Positions 1 through 5,927 are shown, counted from the stretch's first letter. The stretch is 10,508 bases of DNA from JAWXUK01 sp044432725 (GCA_044432725.1 JAWXUL010000051.1:1-10508); one strand, 5' to 3'. Translations and numbers: made by a program. Notes: a model not told the origin generated them from the sequence alone.

Positions 1-711
1 TTTTCGGATATTTTCCTCATCGTATAACTCACCCAAAGTTTTCCCACGGACAAATCTTTGTGCTTCTGGGTGCTTAAAAGAAACGTGTTTTCCTTTTTTG
101 ATAATGTACTGTTTTTGAGTGAGATATTTGAGAAAATCTTCGTAAGAATTGCAATTTAAGATGGCATCGTCAATATCTTTTTTGATTTTTGACTTGTAAC
201 TTGTGCCTTTTTTATCCTCTTGATACTCGAAGTAACCTTTGCCTTTGTTAGGAGAATCTTCGATAACAGACAAGCCGTATTCTTTGCAAAGTCGGTCACT
301 GGTGGCACGGATTTCCCTGTAAGAATTTTTATTAGACCTATACCTTTTGTGGGTTTTCGTGTTCACAGCACAGACTATAAAATGGTTGTGGGTATGCTCC
401 TTGTCAACGTGGGTAGCCATCACAAAGGCATACTCGCCTTTGAAAATTTCCTCTGCTAATTTCTTGCCGATTTCGTGAGCCTGTTCTGGTGTAACTTCGT
501 CTTGAGCAAAAGATTGTATCAGGTGTCTGCCTATTACTTTTCCACCCTCTTGTGCCTGCCTTAACAGAAATTCAAACTCAACTTCTGCCGTTTTTGGGAA
601 ACATTTTTCAGAATAAATGTAGGCACAGTGGTCTGTTTTCGTGGGGTCACAGATGTAATCTACTGACTTGCCGATTGTACTTCTAATAGGGATAATTTTA
701 GTGTATGCCAT
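1..711 (-). CDS. MOBP-type relaxase/mobilization nuclease, N-terminal part (cut by window edge)
   Basis: I translated 237 open codons on the minus strand; the frame leaves the window at base 1, so the C-terminus is missing. A relaxase nicks one strand at oriT, stays covalently attached through a tyrosine, and is led into the recipient. Visible family marks are Y19 in a GKSVDYI context (candidate catalytic tyrosine), an RHLIQSF motif near residues 62-68, and the metal-binding motif HVDKEHTHNH at 101-110 followed by N117. This is the HxDxxHxHNHxxxN layout of Relaxase family PF03432 (established knowledge). The ATG at 711 lies inside the upstream MobC-like gene, overlapping it by 52 bp. A GGAGG sits about 17 nt upstream, which is far, so translational coupling to that gene is likely. 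The family usually starts with MA(Y/V)TK, supporting this start. Confident in the family; the exact subfamily is not resolved. Confidence 0.95.
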   Translation of the reverse strand, partial: MAYTKIIPIRSTIGKSVDYICDPTKTDHCAYIYSEKCFPKTAEVEFEFLLRQAQEGGKVIGRHLIQSFAQDEVTPEQAHEIGKKLAEEIFKGEYAFVMATHVDKEHTHNHFIVCAVNTKTHKRYRSNKNSYREIRATSDRLCKEYGLSVIEDSPNKGKGYFEYQEDKKGTSYKSKIKKDIDDAILNCNSYEDFLKYLTQKQYIIKKGKHVSFKHPEAQRFVRGKTLGELYDEENIRK

Positions 712-1007
712 ATATTTTCTAGCAAATCCTCCAATCTTTTTACTTGTTCAGGTGAAACACTTTTTGTTTCATTGCTCAATTTTACAATCTGGTTTATATT
801 GATTCCAACCTTATTTACTTCAAAGGCAAGTTCATGATATTTGGATAAATCCACTTCAATCATCATTCCGTAAATCAACATTCTTCTTGCGTACTGGCTG
901 AAGCTAGTTGCGTTTATTACTTCCATTTTCTTCTGAATAATCTCATGTTCTTCTTCGTCCACTCGGACAATAAGTTGCTTTTTTCTACTTCTGTTTTCAT
1001 CTGCCAT
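660..1007 (-). CDS. mobC: MobC-like relaxosome accessory protein (ribbon-helix-helix)
   Basis: 115 residues when started at the ATG at 1007, which has an AAAGGA ribosome binding site 8 nt upstream; a TTG start at 1025 is possible but would swallow that site. The N-terminal 45 residues (KKQLIVRVDEEEHEIIQKKM then SFSQYARRMLI) have the strand-helix-helix look of the RHH DNA-binding accessory proteins of mobilizable elements. The middle part, with VNKVGININQIVKLSN, matches the usual MobC C-terminal helix region (family knowledge). Such proteins bind oriT and help the relaxase nick. The gene overlaps the relaxase start downstream and lies directly beside the hairpin-rich candidate oriT upstream, which is the expected order for a mobilization module. 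Autoregulation through oriT-proximal binding is plausible but inferred. Confidence 0.9.
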   Translation of the reverse strand: MADENRSRKKQLIVRVDEEEHEIIQKKMEVINATSFSQYARRMLIYGMMIEVDLSKYHELAFEVNKVGININQIVKLSNETKSVSPEQVKRLEDLLENIWHTLKLSLLEVQSASQ

Positions 1008-1025
1008 TTCAATTTTCCTTTCCAA

Positions 1026-1054
1026 TTTTTACAGCGAAAATTTCATACTGTCAA
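1026..1054 (-). promoter_or_regulatory. Candidate promoter for the mobC-relaxase operon
   Basis: On the minus strand a perfect TTGACA (1054-1049) is followed after 17 nt by TAAAAA (1031-1026), a four of six match to the -10 consensus. The predicted transcript start would fall very close to the ribosome binding site of the MobC-like gene, giving almost no leader, which lowers confidence. Confidence 0.4.
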
Positions 1055-1109
1055 AATTTTACATCTAAGTTTTTTTCGTGGATTTTGAAAATATTTTTTC
1101 ATTTCCAAC

Positions 1110-1240
1110 AGGGGGTTTGGGGGATTTCCCCCAAAAAGGGGTCTGGGGTTTTCCCCAGCAAGCAAGATTTATCTGCAAAATGGCGAAAGTCATTTTAGCA
1201 GAAAATCGCAAAAGGTTATCCTTTTGCTGTGCTTGCTAAT
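1110..1240. other. Candidate origin of transfer (oriT): cluster of stem-loops next to mobC
   Basis: Five nested or adjacent inverted repeats crowd into 130 bp just upstream of the mobilization genes. TTTGGGGG/CCCCCAAA has a 4-nt loop (1116-1135) and CTGGGG/CCCCAG a TTTT loop (1143-1158). AGCAAGCA (1157-1164) pairs with TGCTTGCT (1230-1237), enclosing two hairpins: CTGCAAAATG/CATTTTAGCAG (1173-1201, one bulge) and GCAAAAGG/CCTTTTGC (1208-1227). Location beside a relaxase and RHH gene plus dense inverted repeats is typical of MOBP oriT regions. I cannot place the nic site. The G-runs could also form other structures. Confidence 0.6.
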
Positions 1241-1913
1241 CCGTCAGCAAGTCTTTCCCATTCCCACAAAATAGTTACTCCGTCCCAAAGTCTACATTCC
1301 AAAACGTCCACAACAATTCTTTTTCATTCCCAACAAGTCTACGTTCCCAACAGCTTTTCCCATTCCCACCACTCAAACTTACAAAATATTTTTTATTCTC
1401 CACCACCATTCCACGGCTTTCCCTTGTGACTGGCTTTGTAGAGAGTGCTGTGTGACTTCTTTGGATTTCTGGGAAGTTTAAGGGAGATTCTCCACGGCTT
1501 TCTGTAAGGGTTTCTGTGCCTTTCTAGTGGGGATTTATTTTCTGGGTCTGCTGTGATGGAGAGGTTTGTTTTTTTCGTGGGTCTTACTTTGGTTTTGGGA
1601 GATGTCGCAGTGATTTCCACCGTGGGTTTCTAGCAAGTTTCTCCCAATAAAGCAAGGGAGAATTTTCAAAAAGCCATCTCTTTTTTGCGTGGGTCTGGCT
1701 CTGCCGTGGTCATTTCTCTTTCCCAAAAAGTTTGTGGCTCTGGCTCTGCATGGGGAATTTGTTCAGATATTTTTTCACAAGACGTTTACCTTTCATTTCA
1801 AATATCCACCTAGAAAAAGTGGAGGGGTGTCCATGCTAGTTCCTTGGGTTCTGCTCCACTTTTTCCAGTGGCTTCTGGGGTATTCCTCTTAGAAATAGAA
1901 GGAAGTCCGTGGC
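1241..1913. other. Non-coding stretch with biased composition and degenerate short repeats
   Basis: About 670 bp without a believable gene. The plus strand is pyrimidine-rich at first, with CATTCCCA-like words near 1259, 1295, 1325, 1342 and 1361, then G/T-rich, with recurring CCACGGCTTTC (two copies), CGTGGG and TCTGGCTCTGC (two copies). A 12-bp perfect inverted repeat joins 1813-1824 to 1854-1865, and TTCTCCC/GGGAGAA (1639-1662) forms a smaller stem. Short open frames here give proline/lysine- or serine/histidine-rich nonsense without ribosome binding sites. It may hold replication or transfer sites or decayed DNA; nothing decides. Confidence 0.5.
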
Positions 1914-2099
1914 TTATCCGTGGGATTCCTCGCCCAAAATCACACGTCGCAGTGTTTTCTCGTGGATAAGATATTTCTTCCCAGATTTGAAAGTAGGGAG
2001 TTCTCCACTTACACACATTTTTCTTATTCTGTACTGGCTTACACCTTTAATCAGTGCAGAAGCCTGCTTAATCGTCAGCATTTTCTCTTGTTCACTCAT
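1914..2099 (-). CDS. Small helix-turn-helix protein, excisionase (Xis)-like
   Basis: 61 residues. The segment from LTIKQASALI through YRIRKMCVSGELPTFKSGKKYLIHEKTLRRVI is the winged HTH pattern of the excisionase/HTH_17 family: a recognition helix, a wing containing the GKKYLI strand, then a closing helix (family knowledge). These proteins bend DNA at attachment sites to favour excision by a tyrosine recombinase, or act as small regulators. The ATG at 2099 has AAAGGAAG about 8 nt upstream. No integrase is visible in the window, so the excision role is inferred from size and the mobile context; it could instead regulate replication or transfer. An extended -10 promoter lies about 70 nt upstream. 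Confidence 0.85.
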   Translation of the reverse strand: MSEQEKMLTIKQASALIKGVSQYRIRKMCVSGELPTFKSGKKYLIHEKTLRRVILGEESHG

Positions 2100-2169
2100 A
2101 TTTTATCTTCCTTTCTCACATACATCTCGATTTATCTTCCATTGCTTGGGGTTCTTTCTATCTGTATGT

Positions 2170-2178
2170 ATCATATCA
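2170..2178 (-). promoter_or_regulatory. Extended -10 promoter for the excisionase-like gene
   Basis: Minus-strand TGATATGAT fits the extended -10 form TGnTATAAT with one mismatch in the hexamer. No good -35 box lies 17 nt upstream, as is common for extended -10 promoters. It sits about 70 nt before the ATG at 2099. A TCCGAC/GTCGGA dyad at 2203-2216 lies just upstream and could be an operator. Confidence 0.45.
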
Positions 2179-2202
2179 CAGTTGCTTGCCTTATGCCGTA
2201 TG

Positions 2203-2223
2203 TCCGACAAGTCGGATTTTTTT
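2203..2223 (+). terminator. Short dyad followed by T-run (weak terminator or operator)
   Basis: TCCGAC, AA, GTCGGA, then seven T on the plus strand. The stem is only about 4-6 bp with a tight loop, and no plus-strand gene precedes it, so an operator for the minus-strand excisionase promoter is equally possible. Confidence 0.3.
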
Positions 2224-2235
2224 AGGAAAACGGAA

Positions 2236-2257
2236 AAAATCCAAAGCATTGGATTTT
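2236..2257. terminator. AT-flanked hairpin, bidirectional terminator-like
   Basis: Perfect 9-bp inverted repeat AAAATCCAA-AGCA-TTGGATTTT with a 4-nt loop. Both sides end in A/T runs, so it could end transcription in either direction between the exported-protein genes and the excisionase gene. Confidence 0.35.
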
Positions 2258-2303
2258 AGTCCAGATACTTCGGTGTGGGTTACTTAGTTGTTAGGGATAG
2301 AAA

Positions 2304-2332
2304 CCCCACCACCTCAAGTTGAAGTAGTGAGG
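2304..2332 (-). repeat. Hairpin of the CTACCTC/GAGGTAG family, copy 1 (G-U rich)
   Basis: On the minus strand 14 bases pair with 14 (three G-U pairs) around a very tight loop, followed by GTTTC. The pairing is only this good when read as minus-strand RNA, which fits transcription from the right. It resembles the two stronger hairpins at 2438-2467 and 3454-3479. Confidence 0.45.
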
Positions 2333-2372
2333 CAAGAGGGAGGCACACAGGGTTCTTTAGGTAACAGCACCT

Positions 2373-2418
2373 AAAGGTGCAAGTCCATTAGGCGAGGGGG
2401 GAATGAGCCGAATGTGGT
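2373..2418. repeat. 46-bp dispersed repeat, copy A
   Basis: This matches 5881-5927 with one substitution and one 1-base gap, beginning at AAAGGTGCAAGTCC and ending sharply at GAGCCGAATGTGGT. Directly to its left CTTTAGGT/ACCTAAAG (8-bp arms, 6-nt loop, about 2355-2376) adds a stem-loop. It has no coding content. The origin is unknown; the final 14 bases resemble the 5' half of a group II intron domain V, but the 3' half is absent. Confidence 0.7.
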
Positions 2419-2437
2419 TGTTTGTTTGGAATACAAA

Positions 2438-2467
2438 ACCCACTACCTCAGAGAAGAGGTAGTGGGT
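2438..2467 (-). terminator. Perfect 12-bp hairpin, CTACCTC/GAGGTAG family copy 2
   Basis: ACCCACTACCTC pairs with GAGGTAGTGGGT around a 6-nt loop. In the minus direction the stem is followed by TTTTG, so it may terminate transcription, but no intact gene lies immediately upstream of it. The same 11-bp arms recur at 3454-3479. Confidence 0.5.
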
Positions 2468-2640
2468 GCAATTCAATTGTACAAAGTAAACCTTTATCAG
2501 TTGTTGTAGATAGTTCCCAGTAGTAATCCCACGAGAATCTTCCTGATATGAACATTTCACTCTCTACCACTAGTGTGTGCAGCTTTTCTGGAGAAGCAGC
2601 ATAAGCTTTGTTAATTTCCACTGTGTTTTTTGTAGAAAAC
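2468..2640 (-). other. Possible decayed small gene between two hairpins
   Basis: Between hairpins at 2438-2467 and 2641-2670 the minus strand holds an open frame of about 57 codons (from a GTG near 2621) running into the 2438-2467 hairpin, with ordinary-looking composition such as AYAASPEKLHTLVVESEMF. There is no ribosome binding site at a usable distance. I recognise no family. It may be the remnant of another exported-protein gene whose terminator survives. Confidence 0.2.
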
Positions 2641-2670
2641 CCTACCACCTCCTAAAAATAAGGTGGCAGG
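2641..2670 (-). terminator. Terminator after the 2697-3236 gene
   Basis: Minus-strand CCTGCCACCT pairs with AGGTGGTAGG (one G-U) around a 10-nt loop and is followed by GTTTTC, 27 bp after the stop codon of the gene at 2697-3236. The arms are a diverged form of the CTACCTC/GAGGTAG hairpins. Confidence 0.6.
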
Positions 2671-2696
2671 TAATAAGGGGAGTGATTTTCCACAAA

Positions 2697-3236
2697 TCAG
2701 TTTTCCGCTGTAAAGTTGTTTACTTCTAATTCTGGATTTTCTGCTAAAAAGCTAACGACTTCATCAATCAGACTCCTTGCGTTGACCATGTAATATTCAT
2801 ACTTGTCACAATGATTGTCTCCAGCACGAACGAGTCCATCTTCATAAATTGTCATAGTTTTTACTTGACCTTTTTCATTGTTTAATACCAAAGTTAAGTA
2901 TTTTTCATTGGGCGATAAGTTCATTGGTGTCTTTTCGTCATATAAAAGTATTTTACCAGTAGATTCATAAGAATATTTTGCAATGATTTCCAGTAATTCC
3001 AATTGCTTTGTTTCAAGCTCTGGATTTGTGTATATCACTGAATCGGGTAGCCAGACAGTCTCGTATCCAAAACTATACTCATTATCCTCACTAAACCAGA
3101 TGCTTGCAACCACATAATTGTAGTTTTCCGTAAGCACGTAGTCCATATTTATTACTTGTTTGAAACCCATTAAGGACACATAACAAAACAAAACAACAGC
3201 AGTAGTTAGAATTCCAACTTTTTTTAGTCTTTTCAT
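2697..3236 (-). CDS. Exported or membrane-anchored protein, unknown function
   Basis: 179 residues from the ATG at 3236; an earlier ATG at 3245 lies against the AGGA box and is unlikely. Residues 1-28 (MKRLKKVGILTTAVVLFCYV...) are a basic start plus a hydrophobic segment, so the protein is exported or held by one N-terminal helix. The rest is probably alpha/beta. Around residues 113-140 the string NEKYLTLVLNN...VKTMTIYEDG followed by a helix resembles the C-terminal halves of the products at 6036-6707 and 3511-4293, so I read it as a distant paralogue (inference by eye). It is preceded by a hairpin leader and a small degenerate ORF, and followed by its own terminator. I do not recognise a named family. 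Confidence 0.8.
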   Translation of the reverse strand: MKRLKKVGILTTAVVLFCYVSLMGFKQVINMDYVLTENYNYVVASIWFSEDNEYSFGYETVWLPDSVIYTNPELETKQLELLEIIAKYSYESTGKILLYDEKTPMNLSPNEKYLTLVLNNEKGQVKTMTIYEDGLVRAGDNHCDKYEYYMVNARSLIDEVVSFLAENPELEVNNFTAEN

Positions 3237-3241
3237 TAGAA

Positions 3242-3407
3242 TCATTCCTTTCGCAAATCGCTCCCGTTCTTTACTTTACTAGAGTGAGAGCCACCTCTAG
3301 CAAATTTTCTTCTAACTAGTTCCACTACAAGCACCATGCTGCTCAAAAACACAGCTAGGCAGATGGTAAAGGCAAGAACTTTTTGACCTATGGATTATGA
3401 ACCACAT
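3242..3407 (-). pseudogene. Degenerate copy of the small hydrophobic ORF upstream of the 3236 gene
   Basis: A minus-strand frame of 50 codons ends at a TGA (3244-3242) inside the ribosome-binding region of the next gene. Its translation, with SIGQKVLAFTICLAVFLSSM, aligns with the 54-aa ORF at 7218-7382 (SIVQKALTLTMCQAVLLSSM), and both end in RKE. Here the matching ATG (3407) is out of frame and a TAA lies just before the conserved part, so the copy appears frameshifted near its start. Confidence 0.5.
3279..3300 (-). promoter_or_regulatory. Leader hairpin upstream of the 3236 gene
   Basis: CTAGAG/CTCTAG stem with a 10-nt loop, about 45 nt before the start codon. Equivalent stems occur before the genes starting at 4293 and 7213, each followed by the string GAAAGGAATGATTCT before the ATG. 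Role unknown; an RNA regulatory element is possible. Confidence 0.4.
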
Positions 3408-3453
3408 CTTCCTAAATCAGAGCGATTGGTGAAAGTTTTGTAGTTATGGACAC

Positions 3454-3479
3454 CCCACTACCTCAAGAGAGGTAGTGGG
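3454..3479 (-). terminator. Perfect 11-bp hairpin after the 3511-4293 gene
   Basis: CCCACTACCTC/GAGGTAGTGGG with a 4-nt loop, 31 bp past the stop codon of the 3511 gene. It lacks a good T-run on its 3' side in the minus direction, so termination is uncertain. The arms are identical to the core of the hairpin at 2438-2467. Confidence 0.5.
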
Positions 3480-3510
3480 CAAAAAATAGAATTGAAACAT
3501 TTTCCAGCAC

Positions 3511-4293
3511 TCACCAAGTGTAAATTGTTGTGGGGGAATTGCCTTTGTATTCATCAGATCCGATAAAAGCATTGATTTTATGGAGAACGTCACGATGATC
3601 GCCTTTGAGTCTGTAAGGCAAACTAGAGATATAGTTAATAATTGTATCATCTTCTTCATCAAAAGTACGATGTGTTAGGATGACGTTGTAGTTAGAGAAA
3701 ATCTCCATTTCCAAACTTTCATATTCACCGATTAAAAATGTGACAAGCACGTCATTTCCTCGTTCTAATGTCTCTGTATCATCAGAGTTCGAACCCCTAA
3801 AAAATTTAATATCAGGAAGAAATTTGTTATCTTCTGTATAATATCCTCCACCAGTCGGATAAAGTTCATAATCTATGGGAGACAAGTAAGAATCCTCAAA
3901 AATAGACATAAATTCATCAAACAAAACATGGTCATAGGGGAAAACAGTACTCTCTAATGAGTTGTCGCTGGTATTTTCAGCAAAAACAATACTTGTCATA
4001 TCTTCTAGCAAAGTGGTCATGGACAGTTCATCTGTTAAAACAGGATGTGGTATCGTCGCAGACCCTCTAACAGTTTTTACTTCAGTATCAACTTCCGAAG
4101 GAGCAGAAGGTTCGGTGTTACGCATTTCTTCTCCGAACCAATCAAGAAATTCTTGGGATTCGTAATAATCTAGTGGGTCAGCTTCATGTGCCAACGAATG
4201 GATATATCCGTCTTGATTCATTCGTGTTAAACCCAAACAGCACATACTGCAAATAAGAACAAAAATTGAAAATTTAACTGGCTTTTTATACAT
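3511..4293 (-). CDS. Exported protein with PIDYE-type domain, unknown function
   Basis: 260 residues from the ATG at 4293, which follows GAAAGGAATGATTCT at proper spacing; the upstream in-frame ATGs overlap that site. Residues 6-22 are a hydrophobic export segment with several cysteines but no clear lipobox. Residues 30-120 are acidic and low in order. The C-terminal half carries SPIDYELYPTGGGYY at 138-152 and FLPD at 158-161, matching KPIDYEKYVDGAGIY and FIPND in the 6036-6707 product, then a strand-rich part and a final helix. The two are therefore paralogues. The function is not recognisable; being exported and acidic it likely acts at or outside the cell surface (inference). It has a leader hairpin upstream and a hairpin downstream. 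Confidence 0.8.
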   Translation of the reverse strand: MYKKPVKFSIFVLICSMCCLGLTRMNQDGYIHSLAHEADPLDYYESQEFLDWFGEEMRNTEPSAPSEVDTEVKTVRGSATIPHPVLTDELSMTTLLEDMTSIVFAENTSDNSLESTVFPYDHVLFDEFMSIFEDSYLSPIDYELYPTGGGYYTEDNKFLPDIKFFRGSNSDDTETLERGNDVLVTFLIGEYESLEMEIFSNYNVILTHRTFDEEDDTIINYISSLPYRLKGDHRDVLHKINAFIGSDEYKGNSPTTIYTW

Positions 4294-4328
4294 AAGAATC
4301 ATTCCTTTCAAAGTACCCTCTTAGCAAT

Positions 4329-4357
4329 GTAAAACCAGAGTGAGGGAAACTCTAGCC
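4329..4357 (-). promoter_or_regulatory. Leader hairpin upstream of the 4293 gene
   Basis: Minus-strand CTAGAG pairs with CTCTGG (one G-U) around a 9-nt loop, some 40 nt before the start codon. It matches position and sequence of the stems before the 3236 and 7213 genes and is followed by the same ribosome-binding string. Confidence 0.35.
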
Positions 4358-4417
4358 TTATTTTTTTCTTTCGTATACACATTTTGGTTAATTTGAATCA
4401 ATGAGCAAGATTTCTAG

Positions 4418-4861
4418 CTAAGCCTTTTGTGATGTAGAGGTGACTGTGCGAGTTTCGGATTTACTCCCACTCCACACAGTGACTTCAGAAACAACACGAT
4501 AGGTTTTTCCAGAAGAAACAGGGTAATCAAGGTCGTAGAGCAAGACAGAATCATGCTCAGTTTTTGTCTTAGTGTCAACATTCTTCCAAGAAAAAAGCGT
4601 CTTTTCTTGGAGAGTAACTTTAACCGAACATTTTGTTGCAAGATTGGCATAGCCAAAAACCCTTGATGAAACTGTGGCTCTATTGCCTCTGATTGTCAAG
4701 CCAGCACTTGCCCTGTTGATATAGGTCATTCTGGATTCTTGACTATAGCTTAGTGCAGTGTCTTGGTCTACAGTAGCTTCGTTCGCTAGTGAGGGTTGAG
4801 GAATGAGGCTTCCCATCAAAATCACTGAACAAAGCAGAGAAACAGTTCTTTTAGTTGTCAT
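4418..4861 (-). CDS. Small secreted beta-rich protein (DUF6147-like)
   Basis: 147 residues with a clear signal peptide (MTTKRTVSLLCSVILMGSLI..., likely cleavage after SLA near residue 26). The mature part reads as a beta-sandwich: R-TYINRASAGLTIRGNRATVSSRVFGYAN, then VKVTLQEKTLFSWKNV, then GKTYRVVSEVTVWSGSKSET. This strand order, with a SAGLxI start, an LQ...W mid-strand and TYRV...VTV near the end, is what I remember of the DUF6147 family of secreted Clostridia proteins; the family number is from memory. AGAAAGGA precedes the ATG by 9-10 nt. It follows the DUF4367 copy at 5039-5689, separated by a structured leader, so it is a candidate output of the sigma system (inference). Confidence 0.85.
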   Translation of the reverse strand: MTTKRTVSLLCSVILMGSLIPQPSLANEATVDQDTALSYSQESRMTYINRASAGLTIRGNRATVSSRVFGYANLATKCSVKVTLQEKTLFSWKNVDTKTKTEHDSVLLYDLDYPVSSGKTYRVVSEVTVWSGSKSETRTVTSTSQKA

Positions 4862-4886
4862 ATATGATATCCTTTCTTTTAGTATC

Positions 4887-5038
4887 TGTCATTCTTTTCC
4901 TTGCTGTTGCAGAAGAATCACGTTGAGAGGAATTTGTAGTGTATCAGCGAAGCGACGAAAAAAGCTTTCCTAAGATTCCCTCTCATACACTGTAACGAGC
5001 CACAAGCTCAAAAAGGGACACTCATTTCAAAAATATTT
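4887..5038 (-). promoter_or_regulatory. Structured leader between DUF4367 copy 1 and the 4861 gene
   Basis: On the minus strand AGTGTAT can pair with ATACACT, while the adjoining GAGAGGGAAT can pair with ATTCCTCTC; the two pairings interlock and cannot both form as simple hairpins, suggesting a switch or pseudoknot. GGAATC and CGTC lie 16 nt apart, recalling an ECF -35/-10 pair. The region is repeated at 8327-8544 with a 72-bp unit doubled and without the CGTC. Confidence 0.4.
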
Positions 5039-5689
5039 TCAAGAAATTTTTAATCCCTCAATCATAGCAAGCACCTCCTCGGTGGGCAAGTCGCTGATAA
5101 CGTAGAAAACACCATTGTCTTTTATCCACTGGACGGATGTGATACTATTCTTAACCACCTGCGTCCCCTCCACACCTTGCACCACAATCAGGGATACTTC
5201 TGCATTTTCAGTGTCAAGAATCACAGAAGAATTGGTGTTTTCTGTTATATTTTCCACTAAAACAGAAAAGTATTGTCCACTCTCGTTCTGGTATTTCCAG
5301 TAGAAATCCCCTTCTAACTCACCACTGCCATCCAAAATCATTCCCTCTGGCATCATACCAAAGTCCACAGCTGGCAAGCCTTTGTCGTGTGGCACAGCTG
5401 AGAATTGATATTCAGTCAATTCTGTGTAAACATTTTTCACCACAAGAATAATTTGCTCATGGTGGACAGCCAAAGCCGTGGTCAGTGTTAACATTGCCAC
5501 AGCAGCAGCCACTTTCAAAGGCTTTGCCCTTAATTTGGGTTTGGGCTTGGGTTGTTTCGAGAGAATTTTCATATTCTCTTTGAATTTATCAGAGAATTCG
5601 TGGTTTGGTACGGCATCATTTTCTGGTATTTCCATTTGTTCCCACAGAGAATCGGCATATCGCTCCATTTGTTTATTGGTCATTTTCAT
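5039..5689 (-). CDS. DUF4367-type membrane protein, putative anti-sigma factor, copy 1
   Basis: 216 residues. Residues 1-55 form a charged cytoplasmic region (KQMERYADSLWEQM...), residues about 57-75 a single transmembrane segment (LKVAAAVAMLTLTTALAV), and the rest an extracytoplasmic domain ending QWIKDNGVFYVISDLPTEEVLAMIEGL. That C-terminus fits DUF4367, a domain often encoded directly after ECF-like sigma genes in Clostridia (family knowledge). I count 16 differences from the copy at 8545-9195, mostly between residues 20 and 61. It starts directly after the TAG of the sigma fragment, with GGAGG 8 nt upstream. Because its sigma partner is truncated and a hairpin lies upstream, it may be poorly expressed, or it may bind the sigma made by the other copy. 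Confidence 0.9.
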   Translation of the reverse strand: MKMTNKQMERYADSLWEQMEIPENDAVPNHEFSDKFKENMKILSKQPKPKPKLRAKPLKVAAAVAMLTLTTALAVHHEQIILVVKNVYTELTEYQFSAVPHDKGLPAVDFGMMPEGMILDGSGELEGDFYWKYQNESGQYFSVLVENITENTNSSVILDTENAEVSLIVVQGVEGTQVVKNSITSVQWIKDNGVFYVISDLPTEEVLAMIEGLKIS

Positions 5690-5896
5690 CTAGGTTTCCT
5701 CCTTTTTCTCATTTTCTAAGTGTTCGGCAAGTTTCTTTTTCGCTCGACTGATGATTTTTTTCGCATTGTCAGGCTTTATTTCCAAAATATCAGCAATTTC
5801 TTTTACGGAGTATCCAGCCTTGAAGCGAAGTAAGAGGATATGCCGATAATTGTCTGGAAGTTTCAGCATGGTTTCTTCTAAAAGGTGCAAGTCCAT
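5690..5896 (-). pseudogene. Truncated sigma factor: only region 4 remains
   Basis: The frame carries LEETMLKLPDNYRHILLLRF through the C-terminal KEET, about 62 residues with four differences from the intact sigma at 9196-9714, including the region 4 HTH (YSVKEIADILEIKPDN...). Region 2 and the linker, about 110 residues, are gone. Homology stops at 5882, exactly where the 47-bp repeat begins; the first residues MDLHL come from the repeat. The ATG at 5896 has no ribosome binding site. Without region 2 it cannot act as a normal sigma factor. A free region 4 could in theory bind -35 DNA or the partner protein, but I regard it as a remnant. Confidence 0.85.
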
Positions 5897-5927
5897 TAGG
5901 CGAGGAGGGAAATGAGCCGAATGTGGT
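5881..5927. repeat. 47-bp dispersed repeat, copy B, at the sigma truncation point
   Basis: This matches 2373-2418 with one substitution and one extra A. Its left edge coincides with the loss of homology to the intact sigma gene, and its right edge abuts a 15-bp-armed hairpin. It marks the recombination or insertion junction that truncated the sigma copy. Confidence 0.75.

Noticed and set aside
1393..1726. Two overlapping minus-strand open frames of 63-75 codons
   Set aside because: Lysine/proline-rich composition, no ribosome binding sites, no recognisable pattern; they lie in the biased non-coding block.
1909..2259. Plus-strand open frames over the excisionase gene
   Set aside because: They are shadows of the excisionase-like gene and its promoter region; the minus-strand frame has a good ribosome binding site and a family match.
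2355..2418. Intact group II intron or riboswitch
   Set aside because: Only a 14-base resemblance to the first half of domain V exists; no second half, no 5' boundary and no intron protein; c-di-GMP and cobalamin riboswitch consensus strings did not fit.
3650..4165. Small plus-strand open frame at 3962-4165
   Set aside because: Antisense shadow of the 3511-4293 gene with no ribosome binding site.
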